Shown piece by piece: positions 1-6,538 of a stretch of 15,205 nucleotides of DNA. Made by a program: the position numbers and the translations under genes. Source of the DNA: Oxalobacteraceae bacterium UBA4003 (lineage in GTDB: Bacteria; Pseudomonadota; Gammaproteobacteria; Burkholderiales; Burkholderiaceae_D); assembly GCA_002384815.1 (NCBI GenBank), contig DGBN01000070.1:1-15205 (forward strand), read 5' to 3'. Each line of letters opens with the position of its first letter. Position 1 is the stretch's first letter. Under the pieces are notes generated by a model. It was not told where the DNA came from and did not search any database. It saw only the letters and a list, made by a program, of their open reading frames with translations.

Positions 1-121
1 TATTCAGGTTGCCGGCATAGGTCAGCTTGTCGATATTCACCACCGGCTCATCGCTCTGTGCCAGCCAGTCGAGCACAAAATTCGAACCGATAAAACCCGC
101 GCCGCCCGTCACTAAAATCAT
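1..121 (-). CDS. rmlB: dTDP-glucose 4,6-dehydratase, N-terminal part (runs off left edge)
   Basis: Only the first 40 codons are in the window. They read MILVTGGAGFIGSN and continue to DKLTYAGNLN, which is the N-terminus of RmlB: the NAD-binding GxxGxxG loop at residues 6-12, then the conserved DKLTYAGN segment. RmlB converts dTDP-glucose to dTDP-4-keto-6-deoxyglucose in the cytoplasm. This is the second step towards dTDP-L-rhamnose and related sugars. The ATG at 121-119 follows a good ribosome binding site, AGGAAG, with a 5-nt spacer. The gene lies 38 bases after the stop of a truncated dehydratase fragment. Its first 14 codons and its leader are duplicated upstream of galE. This copy is the intact one as far as the window shows. 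rmlA, rmlC and rmlD are not visible and may lie beyond the left edge. Confidence 0.93.
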   Translation of the reverse strand, partial: MILVTGGAGFIGSNFVLDWLAQSDEPVVNIDKLTYAGNLN

Positions 122-126
122 TCGAT

Positions 127-132
127 CTTCCT
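127..132 (-). promoter_or_regulatory. Ribosome binding site of rmlB
   Basis: AGGAAG on the minus strand, 5 nt before the rmlB ATG. It fixes the rmlB start. The same site is duplicated at 1764-1769 in front of the broken rmlB stub. Confidence 0.7.
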
Positions 133-159
133 ATTTACGAATAAACATACAGAGCGCTA

Positions 160-578
160 CTAGCTCACCTGCCGCAATCCAGGCTTGACTACGGGCACAT
201 CAGATTCCAGTGGCTGTGACAGGTTGTCGCCTGTACCGGAAAGACCGTTCTTTTCCAGCCAAAGAAAATCTTCTATTCCGCATTGCGGAGCGTATTCGCT
301 CACGATCTGCAGCAGCATGGCGCGCACTTGCGCATAATCGAATTGATCACAAGCCCGCTGCAGCTCCAACAGCAATGTCTGCAACTCGGCCCATGGAATT
401 TCGTTTTCCTGTGCGCGCATGATCAAGGGGTGTTGCGTACCTTCTACGTTAGACCCGATCAGTAACTCTTCATACAATTTTTCGCCCGGACGAAGACCTA
501 CATGCCTGATCTCGATCGCATCGCTGGCCTCATTGGCTGCACTACGTACTTCCAGGCCGCTGAGGTGCACTATGCGCG
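160..578 (-). pseudogene. Truncated 3' fragment of the WbpM-type dehydratase gene
   Basis: This is a dead duplicate of the end of the gene at 1797-3773. It encodes residues 523-658 of that 658-residue protein without change, up to the same TAG stop. It lacks the membrane domain, both Rossmann dinucleotide loops and the catalytic TDK...MxxxK region, so it cannot be an active dehydratase. The open frame extends upstream to a possible TTG at 600-598. That adds about ten unrelated residues encoded by the junction bases 579-602, and no ribosome binding site is visible there. It starts just 2 bases past the galE stop and may be transcribed with galE and rmlB. It is best read as a scar of the event that introduced galE. 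Confidence 0.93.
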
Positions 579-602
579 GGATGGCCCCCGGTAACAGCAA
601 AT

Positions 603-1643
603 TTAGACATCACGAAATTCGTTCAGATTCATGCTCTGCCAACGCCACGAGTCGGCACACATTTCGTCAAGTCCTTTAGTCGCACGCCAGCCAAGTATTT
701 CCTCAGCTAACGATGCGTCGGCATAACAAGCAGCCACATCTCCAAGCCTTCTTTCCTCAATCTCATAGGGAATTGGACGATTACTTGCCTTTTTATAAGC
801 ACGAACAACATCAAGCACGCTGTAACCTCTACCGGTACCTAAATTAACGGTGAATGACTCTTTATTGTTGAGTAAAGACGTCAGAGCCATCACATGTCCA
901 TGAGCTAAATCCATTACATGGATGTAATCACGTACACCTGTTCCGTCATGCGTCGCATAATCGCCGCCGTATACCCTTAACTTCTCTAGCTTTCCCACTG
1001 CCACTTGTGCCACATATGGCATCAGATTATTTGGCGTACCATTCGGCGCCTCTCCGATCAAGCCGCTTTCGTGAGCCCCCACCGGATTAAAGTAACGTAA
1101 GTATCCAATACACCAATCTCCGCAGGCGTTCTCGAGATTGCGCAGAATCTGCTCGCCCATCAACTTGGTCTGACCATAAGGGTTTGTTGCCGACAATGGG
1201 AAATGCTCCTTTATTGGAACACTATGCGGATCCCCATACACAGTTGCAGAAGAACTGAAGATAAAGGTCTTCACGTCATTTTTCTGCATCATCTGAAGCA
1301 GGTTAATCAAACCATTCAAATTATTATCATAGTAAGCGAGAGGAGTTTTAACCGACTCCCCAACCGCCTTGAGAGCTGCAAAATGTATAACAGCATCAAC
1401 TTTATTTTGAGAAAAAATAGAGTCCAACAAACCAGTGTCACGAACATCGCCTTTTATAAAATGAGGCTCGATCCCAGTGATGTTCGCAATGCGCAACACT
1501 ACGCCTGCAACGCTATTGCACAGATTATCCAGTCCGACGACCTTGTATCCCGCAGCGACCAAGGCGCACCATGTATGCGACCCAATGTAGCCCGTTGCAC
1601 CAGTCAAAAGTATTACCGGAGGATTGCTCATAGCGTACGTCAT
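603..1643 (-). CDS. galE: UDP-glucose 4-epimerase
   Basis: Interconverts UDP-glucose and UDP-galactose in the cytoplasm, and in some family members the N-acetylated forms. The protein is 346 residues, close to the usual 330-345. It is an extended short-chain dehydrogenase with the NAD-binding loop TGATGYIG at residues 14-21, the SSSATVYG segment around 130-137, and catalytic Tyr156 and Lys160 in NPYGQTK. RYFNPVGAH and GTGVRDYIHVMDLA further on are GalE signatures. The start could be the ATG at 1643 or an in-frame ATG at 1631 (beginning MSNPP); neither has a clear ribosome binding site. The gene is more A+T-rich than its neighbours: bases 1381-1440 contain 18 G+C of 60. It sits between direct repeats and interrupts what was a dehydratase-rmlB junction, which suggests recent acquisition. 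Confidence 0.95.
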   Translation of the reverse strand: MTYAMSNPPVILLTGATGYIGSHTWCALVAAGYKVVGLDNLCNSVAGVVLRIANITGIEPHFIKGDVRDTGLLDSIFSQNKVDAVIHFAALKAVGESVKTPLAYYDNNLNGLINLLQMMQKNDVKTFIFSSSATVYGDPHSVPIKEHFPLSATNPYGQTKLMGEQILRNLENACGDWCIGYLRYFNPVGAHESGLIGEAPNGTPNNLMPYVAQVAVGKLEKLRVYGGDYATHDGTGVRDYIHVMDLAHGHVMALTSLLNNKESFTVNLGTGRGYSVLDVVRAYKKASNRPIPYEIEERRLGDVAACYADASLAEEILGWRATKGLDEMCADSWRWQSMNLNEFRDV

Positions 1644-1686
1644 ATTAAAATTTCTGAAATTGGAGATAAATGCAGCTGGACATTAG

Positions 1687-1706
1687 CTGCTACTAGCCAG
1701 TAGCAG
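1687..1706. repeat. Perfect hairpin at the upstream edge of the galE insert
   Basis: The arms CTGCTACT and AGTAGCAG are perfect 8-bp reverse complements around a 4-base loop (AGCC on the plus strand). The hairpin lies between the rmlB stub and galE, within the insert and 10 bases from the repeat edge. On the plus strand it is followed by AG and then TTTT; on the minus strand no T run follows. It could be an attenuator-like structure in the galE leader, a weak plus-strand terminator, or a trace of the recombination junction. Confidence 0.6.
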
Positions 1707-1758
1707 AGTTTTCATTATTCGAACCGATAAAACCCGCGCCGCCCGTCACTAAAATCAT
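1693..1758 (-). pseudogene. Broken 5' stub of rmlB upstream of galE
   Basis: This is a duplicate of the rmlB start. The ATG at 1758-1756 begins the same first 14 codons (MILVTGGAGFIGSN). It then leaves the repeat and reads seven unrelated codons to TAG at 1695-1693. The good AGGAAG ribosome binding site is retained at 1764-1769, so a 21-residue peptide could be translated. It would end 49 bases before the galE start. The stub lacks everything needed for dehydratase activity. It shows that rmlB once followed the dehydratase gene directly. Confidence 0.9.
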
Positions 1759-2215
1759 TCGATCTTCCTATTTACGAATAAACATACAGAGCGCTACTAG
1801 CTCACCTGCCGCAATCCAGGCTTGACTACGGGCACATCAGATTCCAGTGGCTGTGACAGGTTGTCGCCTGTACCGGAAAGACCGTTCTTTTCCAGCCAAA
1901 GAAAATCTTCTATTCCGCATTGCGGAGCGTATTCGCTCACGATCTGCAGCAGCATGGCGCGCACTTGCGCATAATCGAATTGATCACAAGCCCGCTGCAG
2001 CTCCAACAGCAATGTCTGCAACTCGGCCCATGGAATTTCGTTTTCCTGTGCGCGCATGATCAAGGGGTGCTGCGTACCTTCTACGTTAGACCCGATCAGT
2101 AACTCTTCATACAATTTTTCGCCCGGACGAAGACCTACATGCCTGATCTCGATCGCATCGCTGGCCTCATTGGCTGCACTACGTACTTCCAGGCCGCTGA
2201 GGTGCACCATGCGCG
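1717..2215. repeat. 499-bp direct repeat, right copy
   Basis: This is the partner of 80-578. It covers the last 136 codons of the intact WbpM-type dehydratase, the 38-base spacer to the rmlB start, and the rmlB stub. Here the dehydratase part is intact and the rmlB part is truncated; the left copy is the opposite. That pattern marks this copy as the parent end of the dehydratase gene and the left copy as the parent start of rmlB. Confidence 0.97.
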
Positions 2216-3773
2216 TGGCGAGATCAAGAATCTTGACCGGCTCGCCCATATCCAGCACGAATACATCGCCGCCCTCGCCCATTGCACCTGCCTGCAATAC
2301 CAGTTGCGCCGCTTCCGGAATGGTCATGAAGTAACGGGTAATTTCAGGATGAGTGAGCGTAATCGGCCCGCCCGCCATGATTTGCTTGCGAAACAAGGGA
2401 ACCACTGAACCTGATGATCCCAATACATTACCAAACCGCACCATGCAAAACCGTGTCTGGTTCTGTGCACGCGACAGCCCCTGCAAAATCAGCTCCGACA
2501 GGCGTTTGGTCGTTCCCATCACATTGGTAGGACGTACTGCCTTGTCGGTAGAAATCAACACAAAACACGTGACTTTCGCAGCAATCGCAGCTTGCGCCAT
2601 CATCATGGTGCCGAATGCATTATTACGGATGCCCTGAATCGGATTGTGTTCAACCAGCGGAACATGCTTGTACGCTGCCGCGTGATAGATGGTATCGACT
2701 GTAAAGGTACGCAAAATATGTTCACACTTTTCTGCATCCAGTACCGAGCCGAGGAAGGGTAATAACTCCACATTGTCATGATGTGTTTGCTCGATCTCCC
2801 GCAAGTCCTGCTCGATCGTGTAAAGCGCGAACTCCGATATATCCAGCAACAACAATCGTTTGGGGTTCAAACGAATGATCTGACGACATAATTCCGAACC
2901 TATCGAGCCGCCAGCTCCTGTCACCAACACGGTTTTTCCGGTGATACAGGTAGTCAGCAATTGCACATCCGGCGCTACCGTATCGCGGCCCAATAAATCC
3001 TCAATTTCAATATCGCGTATATCCTGCACCCGCAATTCGCCATTGATCAGACTCGCAATCGGCGGCGTCACCTTGATCTTGATCTTGAGCGGTTCCAGTC
3101 TTTCCAGAATGATTTTCTGCTCTGCCTTGCGCAATGACGGCATCGCCAGCAGAATTTCCTGTATCTGCTTATCCTTGACCAATTTCGGCAAAGAGTCCGG
3201 CGCCCACACTTTTACGCCGGCAATCGTTGCTCCATGCAATTCCTTTTTGTCGTCAACCAAAGCGACAGGAAGGTATGCATTCCCTGCACGCAAGGCACTG
3301 GCCAGTTGCATCCCAGAATGCCCTGCGCCATAGATGGCGACACGTATCGCGCTGCTTCTATCATTCGTCCGCAACAGATAACCACGCGCAAGGAAGCGAC
3401 TGGCGACAACGTAGAGAATGGCGCTAACCCAGTAAATGCCGAAAACACCACGCGACAAGGTGACGGTGTGTGTAAACGTCGCCAGCGCCGCCATGCAAAT
3501 GACAGACAGCGTCACACCCAATACGACGACATAGACAATTTTTTGATCAATGAAGCGGATTACCGCGCGATAGAGCCCGAGCCGGAGAAAGATAGGAATG
3601 GAAATCAGCGGTGCCGCAACGACCATCCAGAAATACATCTGGAATAACTGCGGTGTACTACTGTCATAGCGCAATAGAACAGAAAGATAAAAAGTCAGCG
3701 GCAGCAATATCAGGTCAGCCGTCGCGGCGACCAGTTGCTTTTGAAAACGCGATAGCTCGAGAAATGGTTTCAT
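1797..3773 (-). CDS. WbpM/CapD-type membrane UDP-GlcNAc 4,6-dehydratase
   Basis: Predicted to convert UDP-GlcNAc to UDP-4-keto-6-deoxy-GlcNAc, the precursor of N-acetyl-quinovosamine and N-acetyl-fucosamine. The 658 residues match the long WbpM class (about 660). There are four hydrophobic segments within residues 1-130, a first Rossmann domain with GAGHSG at 149-154, then a second with TGAGGSIGSE at 285-294. The catalytic region reads STDKA at 408-412, with Met419 and Lys423. Long-class enzymes carry Met where short FlaA1-type enzymes have Tyr, so this Met is normal for the class. The ATG at 3773 lies 6 bases after the phosphoglycosyl transferase stop. The last 136 codons are duplicated downstream of galE. 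The family assignment is firm; the exact product sugar is inferred. Confidence 0.92.
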   Translation of the reverse strand: MKPFLELSRFQKQLVAATADLILLPLTFYLSVLLRYDSSTPQLFQMYFWMVVAAPLISIPIFLRLGLYRAVIRFIDQKIVYVVVLGVTLSVICMAALATFTHTVTLSRGVFGIYWVSAILYVVASRFLARGYLLRTNDRSSAIRVAIYGAGHSGMQLASALRAGNAYLPVALVDDKKELHGATIAGVKVWAPDSLPKLVKDKQIQEILLAMPSLRKAEQKIILERLEPLKIKIKVTPPIASLINGELRVQDIRDIEIEDLLGRDTVAPDVQLLTTCITGKTVLVTGAGGSIGSELCRQIIRLNPKRLLLLDISEFALYTIEQDLREIEQTHHDNVELLPFLGSVLDAEKCEHILRTFTVDTIYHAAAYKHVPLVEHNPIQGIRNNAFGTMMMAQAAIAAKVTCFVLISTDKAVRPTNVMGTTKRLSELILQGLSRAQNQTRFCMVRFGNVLGSSGSVVPLFRKQIMAGGPITLTHPEITRYFMTIPEAAQLVLQAGAMGEGGDVFVLDMGEPVKILDLATRMVHLSGLEVRSAANEASDAIEIRHVGLRPGEKLYEELLIGSNVEGTQHPLIMRAQENEIPWAELQTLLLELQRACDQFDYAQVRAMLLQIVSEYAPQCGIEDFLWLEKNGLSGTGDNLSQPLESDVPVVKPGLRQVS

Positions 3774-3779
3774 CTTGTC

Positions 3780-4340
3780 TCAGTGGGTAATGCCGTCTTT
3801 TTTTAGCACTTTAAGAAACGTCAAAATAATGATTTTCAAATCGAACCAAAACGATTGTCGCTTCATGTATTCCACATCCAGTCGCACTTTATCTGGTATC
3901 GGCAATTCATCACGACCATTAACCTGCGCCCATCCGGTCAATCCTGGTTTGATCCAATCAACGCCGTAACGACTGCGTAACGATATCAGATCATCCTGAT
4001 TAAATAACGCCGGGCGAGGACCAACAAAACTCATGTCACCTAGGATAATGCTCCATAACTGCGGCAACTCATCCAGACTAGATCGACGCAAAAAAGAACC
4101 TATAGGTGTCAAAAATTGTTCTGGATTCGTAAGCAAGTGGGTAGCCATGGCAGGAGTATCTACGCGCATGGTTCTGAATTTCGGCATTTTAAAAATTTTA
4201 TTGTGCAAGCCAACCCGAGCCGACCAATAAACAATCGGCCCTCTAGAGGTCAACTTAACAAGCAAACTCACTATCGTAATTGGCACAAGTAAAACAGTAA
4301 GTGCCAATAGAGCTAACACAAGATCAAATACTCTTTTCAT
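3780..4340 (-). CDS. Monotopic phosphoglycosyl transferase (initiating sugar transferase)
   Basis: Transfers a sugar phosphate from a UDP-sugar to undecaprenyl phosphate at the inner membrane, starting the repeat unit. The 186 residues match the minimal PglC/WreU-like form, without the extra membrane domain of WbaP or WcaJ. An N-terminal hydrophobic segment spans residues 6-28 and contains Pro20, as in the reentrant helix of PglC. Then come KFRTM, the catalytic Asp90-Glu91 in SLDELPQLW, the PRP motif at 108-110 and KPGLTGWAQVNGR at 131-143. The ATG at 4340 (MKRVFDL) is chosen because the family begins there; an in-frame TTG at 4376 would add 12 residues and overlap the reductase gene. It starts 10 bases after the reductase stop. 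Its placement between a 4-keto reductase and a 4,6-dehydratase suggests it transfers QuiNAc, FucNAc or their 4-keto precursor. Confidence 0.92.
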   Translation of the reverse strand: MKRVFDLVLALLALTVLLVPITIVSLLVKLTSRGPIVYWSARVGLHNKIFKMPKFRTMRVDTPAMATHLLTNPEQFLTPIGSFLRRSSLDELPQLWSIILGDMSFVGPRPALFNQDDLISLRSRYGVDWIKPGLTGWAQVNGRDELPIPDKVRLDVEYMKRQSFWFDLKIIILTFLKVLKKDGITH

Positions 4341-4350
4341 AAGGATACGA

Positions 4351-5289
4351 TTATGAACTTCCCAGAAAGTGGGCAACGGTTTTTTTAATTGAGTCTTCCA
4401 TAGTTAATTTCGGTTTCCATCCCAATACTGATTTGGTATAACTGATATCGACTTGTAACGAATCCAATAATCTGCCCGCTACCGCGGACTTACCAAACAA
4501 CATTGCGATTATCGCAATTATCCTAGGGGAGACAGGAATTAATAATGGGCGCTTACCCATAGCAATGAACAATATGCGTAGCAATTCTGAAATGCTGATG
4601 TCACGGTCATCAGAGACTAAAAAGGTATGCCCCGCTGCTTTTGGGTGTACGCTGCAAGTGATCAATAAATCAACTAGGTTCTCCACAGACACCATACTTC
4701 TGAGATTACGAATTGCACCTAATGGCAATGGCACGCCCATCTTTACTAATTGCATCAGTTGCAAGAAATTAGCACGAACGCCTGGGCCATACACCAACGG
4801 CGGCCGAATAATCACTACCTCAAGACCCGTCTCTTGCGACAGCTCTTTAAGTGCATTTTCCGCTTCTAACTTTGATTGCCCATAAGGGTCATGCGGTAGG
4901 GCTTTATCGAAAGCGGTAAATGGTTTTTTTGTAGTGCGCTCGCCATTTACCTTGATGCTACTGACAAAAACGAAACGCTTGACCCCGTTCAAGACTGCCT
5001 GTTTTGCCAGATTCAGTGTCGCATCACAATTTATCTCACGAAAAACAGCAAGCGGGTTAGCAGATTTGTCATTCATCACATGCACACGAGCCGCCAAATG
5101 GATAACCACATCACAACCTGATAAAGCATTTCCCCAATCGGTCTTTGCGTTAAAGTGACCAATAGAAAACTGCCCATCGCAGACAGCCTTACGGACAACC
5201 GGAACAAAATTTATATTCTGCGAACGCAGAGTTTTGCAAAGAATATTGCCGACAAAACCATTCGCACCAGTTACTAAAACTTTGTTCAT
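4351..5289 (-). CDS. NAD-dependent 4-keto-sugar reductase/epimerase (WbpV/WreQ-like)
   Basis: A 312-residue extended short-chain dehydrogenase. It has the dinucleotide loop TGANGFVG at residues 7-14, SSIKVNGE at 110-117, and catalytic Tyr136 and Lys140 in DPYGQSK. The SSIKVNGE segment is, from memory, typical of the WbpV/WreQ group, which reduces the 4-keto group of 4-keto-6-deoxy-GlcNAc, free or lipid-linked, to give QuiNAc (or FucNAc). Its partner genes, a phosphoglycosyl transferase and a WbpM-type dehydratase, follow immediately and support that role. The ATG at 5289 places the Rossmann loop at the usual distance from the start; a TTG at 5340 would add 17 residues with no family support. 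No good ribosome binding site is visible. The 121-base spacer upstream (5290-5410) holds no gene I can support. The alternative is a UDP-sugar 4-epimerase. Confidence 0.85.
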   Translation of the reverse strand: MNKVLVTGANGFVGNILCKTLRSQNINFVPVVRKAVCDGQFSIGHFNAKTDWGNALSGCDVVIHLAARVHVMNDKSANPLAVFREINCDATLNLAKQAVLNGVKRFVFVSSIKVNGERTTKKPFTAFDKALPHDPYGQSKLEAENALKELSQETGLEVVIIRPPLVYGPGVRANFLQLMQLVKMGVPLPLGAIRNLRSMVSVENLVDLLITCSVHPKAAGHTFLVSDDRDISISELLRILFIAMGKRPLLIPVSPRIIAIIAMLFGKSAVAGRLLDSLQVDISYTKSVLGWKPKLTMEDSIKKTVAHFLGSS

Positions 5290-5410
5290 GATTAGGGAAA
5301 AATAAAGAGCAGGATTAGAGCGCGGGGAAATCGTCGCCAAGACTTTTCGCTATCATGACTGAAAGCAACAAACCACCGTGCCGAGGCAGCTTATCCATCC
5401 TGGAATGAGA

Positions 5411-6538
5411 TTATTCTGCAATCTCACGAAAGAGTGCTGCATAAGACCGTCCTAACGCAGGCCCAGAAAAAAGCTTCTCGTAACGCACTCGGGCATCATT
5501 TCCCATTTTTGTGGCTAAGTCATCATCAGTCAGCAACTCGTTCATAGCTTGTGTTAGTTCTTGGGGTGACTCGGGTAAAACGACGAAACCAGTTTCTTCA
5601 TGTGCATTTACATATGAAGTGCCAGTTCCAATTTCACAGGAAATCATCGGACGACCAAACATTGCCGCCTCTACCAAAACCATACCATACGCCTCCGACC
5701 GCAAGTGCGAGGGTAATACAAGTGCTCGACAACGCTTCAGAAGTGCAACTTTTTCAGCATCACTTACCTGTCCTGAAAAAATTACATTATTTGCACCGAT
5801 CTCTGCCGCAAATGATTGCAAGCTTACGCCTTCCGGTCCGGTACCAGCAATGACCACCTTGGCATGCAAATTTTTTGCTGCTTGCACCAAAAAACGCACG
5901 CCCTTGTAATAGCGCAAGACTCCAATGAATAAAAAAAATGGCTCATCCTGCTCAATACTCAAACGATTGAAAATCGTATCATCGCCATCTTTTGGATAAG
6001 AGGTTTCTTCAATTCCGAGCGGGATTATTCTAACTTTATCACGCACATCCGGATGTGAAAGGATAGGGCTAGTACGCGCATAAGCGGGGGAATTTGCAAC
6101 GATGACACGCATTTGACGTAGAGTGCGCCACATCAATGGAGCGTAAGCAGTACCGAGAAAACGCTGCCTTACCACATCAGAAATATAAGTCAGCACCGCA
6201 GGAGAATCGGGTCTTACCGTCGCATGCAAAATATCTGCAAACGGCCAGGGAAACAGATAATGCAATACATCTGATTGTCGCGCCAGATTTGCGAATTCGG
6301 AAAATGCGGCAATACCACCTAGATCACATGATGCCGGAGCAATCCAAGAACGTCGTCGAACAATACGCGCCTCTGGTCGATCCAGCACAGGAGGGGCAGG
6401 CTGAGGTGATAGTGTAAAGATTGTATTGTTAATACCTTGCGCACCTGTCGCTAGTGCAATTTGACGAATAGCCTCCTGAAGCCCTCCCGGGGGATCGGGA
6501 AAGTAGGTTCTATACACGTGCAAGACCGAGGTTTTCAA
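5411..6538 (-). CDS. GT4-family glycosyltransferase
   Basis: A cytoplasmic GT-B retaining glycosyltransferase of 375 residues. It adds a sugar, probably from a nucleotide donor, to the growing lipid-linked repeat unit. The N-terminal domain has the PGGLQEAI loop at 17-24. The C-terminal domain has FIGVLRYYKG around 204-213 and the EX7E motif, Glu282 and Glu290, in SEAYGMVLVEA. The start is TTG at 6538-6536, which overlaps the TGA of the flippase gene as TTGA. A strong AAGGAG site 7 nt upstream supports this start, and no nearby ATG fits the family N-terminus. Being in the GDP-D-rhamnose operon makes rhamnosyl or mannosyl transfer plausible, but the sequence does not fix the donor or linkage. 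Confidence 0.9.
   Translation of the reverse strand: MKTSVLHVYRTYFPDPPGGLQEAIRQIALATGAQGINNTIFTLSPQPAPPVLDRPEARIVRRRSWIAPASCDLGGIAAFSEFANLARQSDVLHYLFPWPFADILHATVRPDSPAVLTYISDVVRQRFLGTAYAPLMWRTLRQMRVIVANSPAYARTSPILSHPDVRDKVRIIPLGIEETSYPKDGDDTIFNRLSIEQDEPFFLFIGVLRYYKGVRFLVQAAKNLHAKVVIAGTGPEGVSLQSFAAEIGANNVIFSGQVSDAEKVALLKRCRALVLPSHLRSEAYGMVLVEAAMFGRPMISCEIGTGTSYVNAHEETGFVVLPESPQELTQAMNELLTDDDLATKMGNDARVRYEKLFSGPALGRSYAALFREIAE

Larger units (their letters stand above)
80..578. repeat. 499-bp direct repeat, left copy
   Basis: This segment matches 1717-2215 base for base at an offset of 1,637, with two differences: T433 versus C2070 and T571 versus C2208. It contains the first 14 codons of rmlB, the rmlB leader and the last 136 codons of the WbpM-type dehydratase gene. 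The first mismatch outside the repeat is at 79/1716 on the left and 579/2216 on the right, so both ends are sharp. The first difference is silent (Gln CAA versus CAG). The second changes the dehydratase Met522 codon ATG to ATA in this truncated copy. Confidence 0.97.
80..1716. other. 1,637-bp galE unit bounded by direct repeats (predicted excisable)
   Basis: This unit is one copy of the 499-bp repeat plus the galE-bearing insert (579-1716). The next repeat copy follows immediately at 1717. A single homologous crossover between the copies would release a 1,637-bp circle and leave one intact junction, with the dehydratase gene followed by rmlB. There is no transposase, integrase or terminal inverted repeat. 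The structure fits single-crossover (Campbell-type) integration of a circle that carried galE next to a homologous segment. A tandem duplication followed by insertion would also explain it. The repeats are seen directly; excision is inferred. Confidence 0.55.

Noticed and set aside
160..600. A 146-codon open frame that could be called a small protein
   Set aside because: It is a copy of the last 136 codons of the neighbouring dehydratase gene with a few junction codons. It lacks all catalytic regions and has no ribosome binding site at its TTG.
1687..1706. Hairpin as a rho-independent terminator for the dehydratase transcript
   Set aside because: On the transcribed strand it is not followed by a T run and the stem is only moderately G+C-rich. 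A weak T run occurs only on the opposite strand, where no gene ends.
80..1716. galE unit as an insertion sequence or integrative element
   Set aside because: There is no transposase or integrase and no terminal inverted repeats. Its direct repeats are ordinary chromosomal gene sequence, far too long for a target-site duplication.
1797..3773. Met in place of the catalytic Tyr as a sign of an inactive dehydratase
   Set aside because: Met at this position is normal for long WbpM-class enzymes, and the Asp-Lys pair and the later Lys are present.
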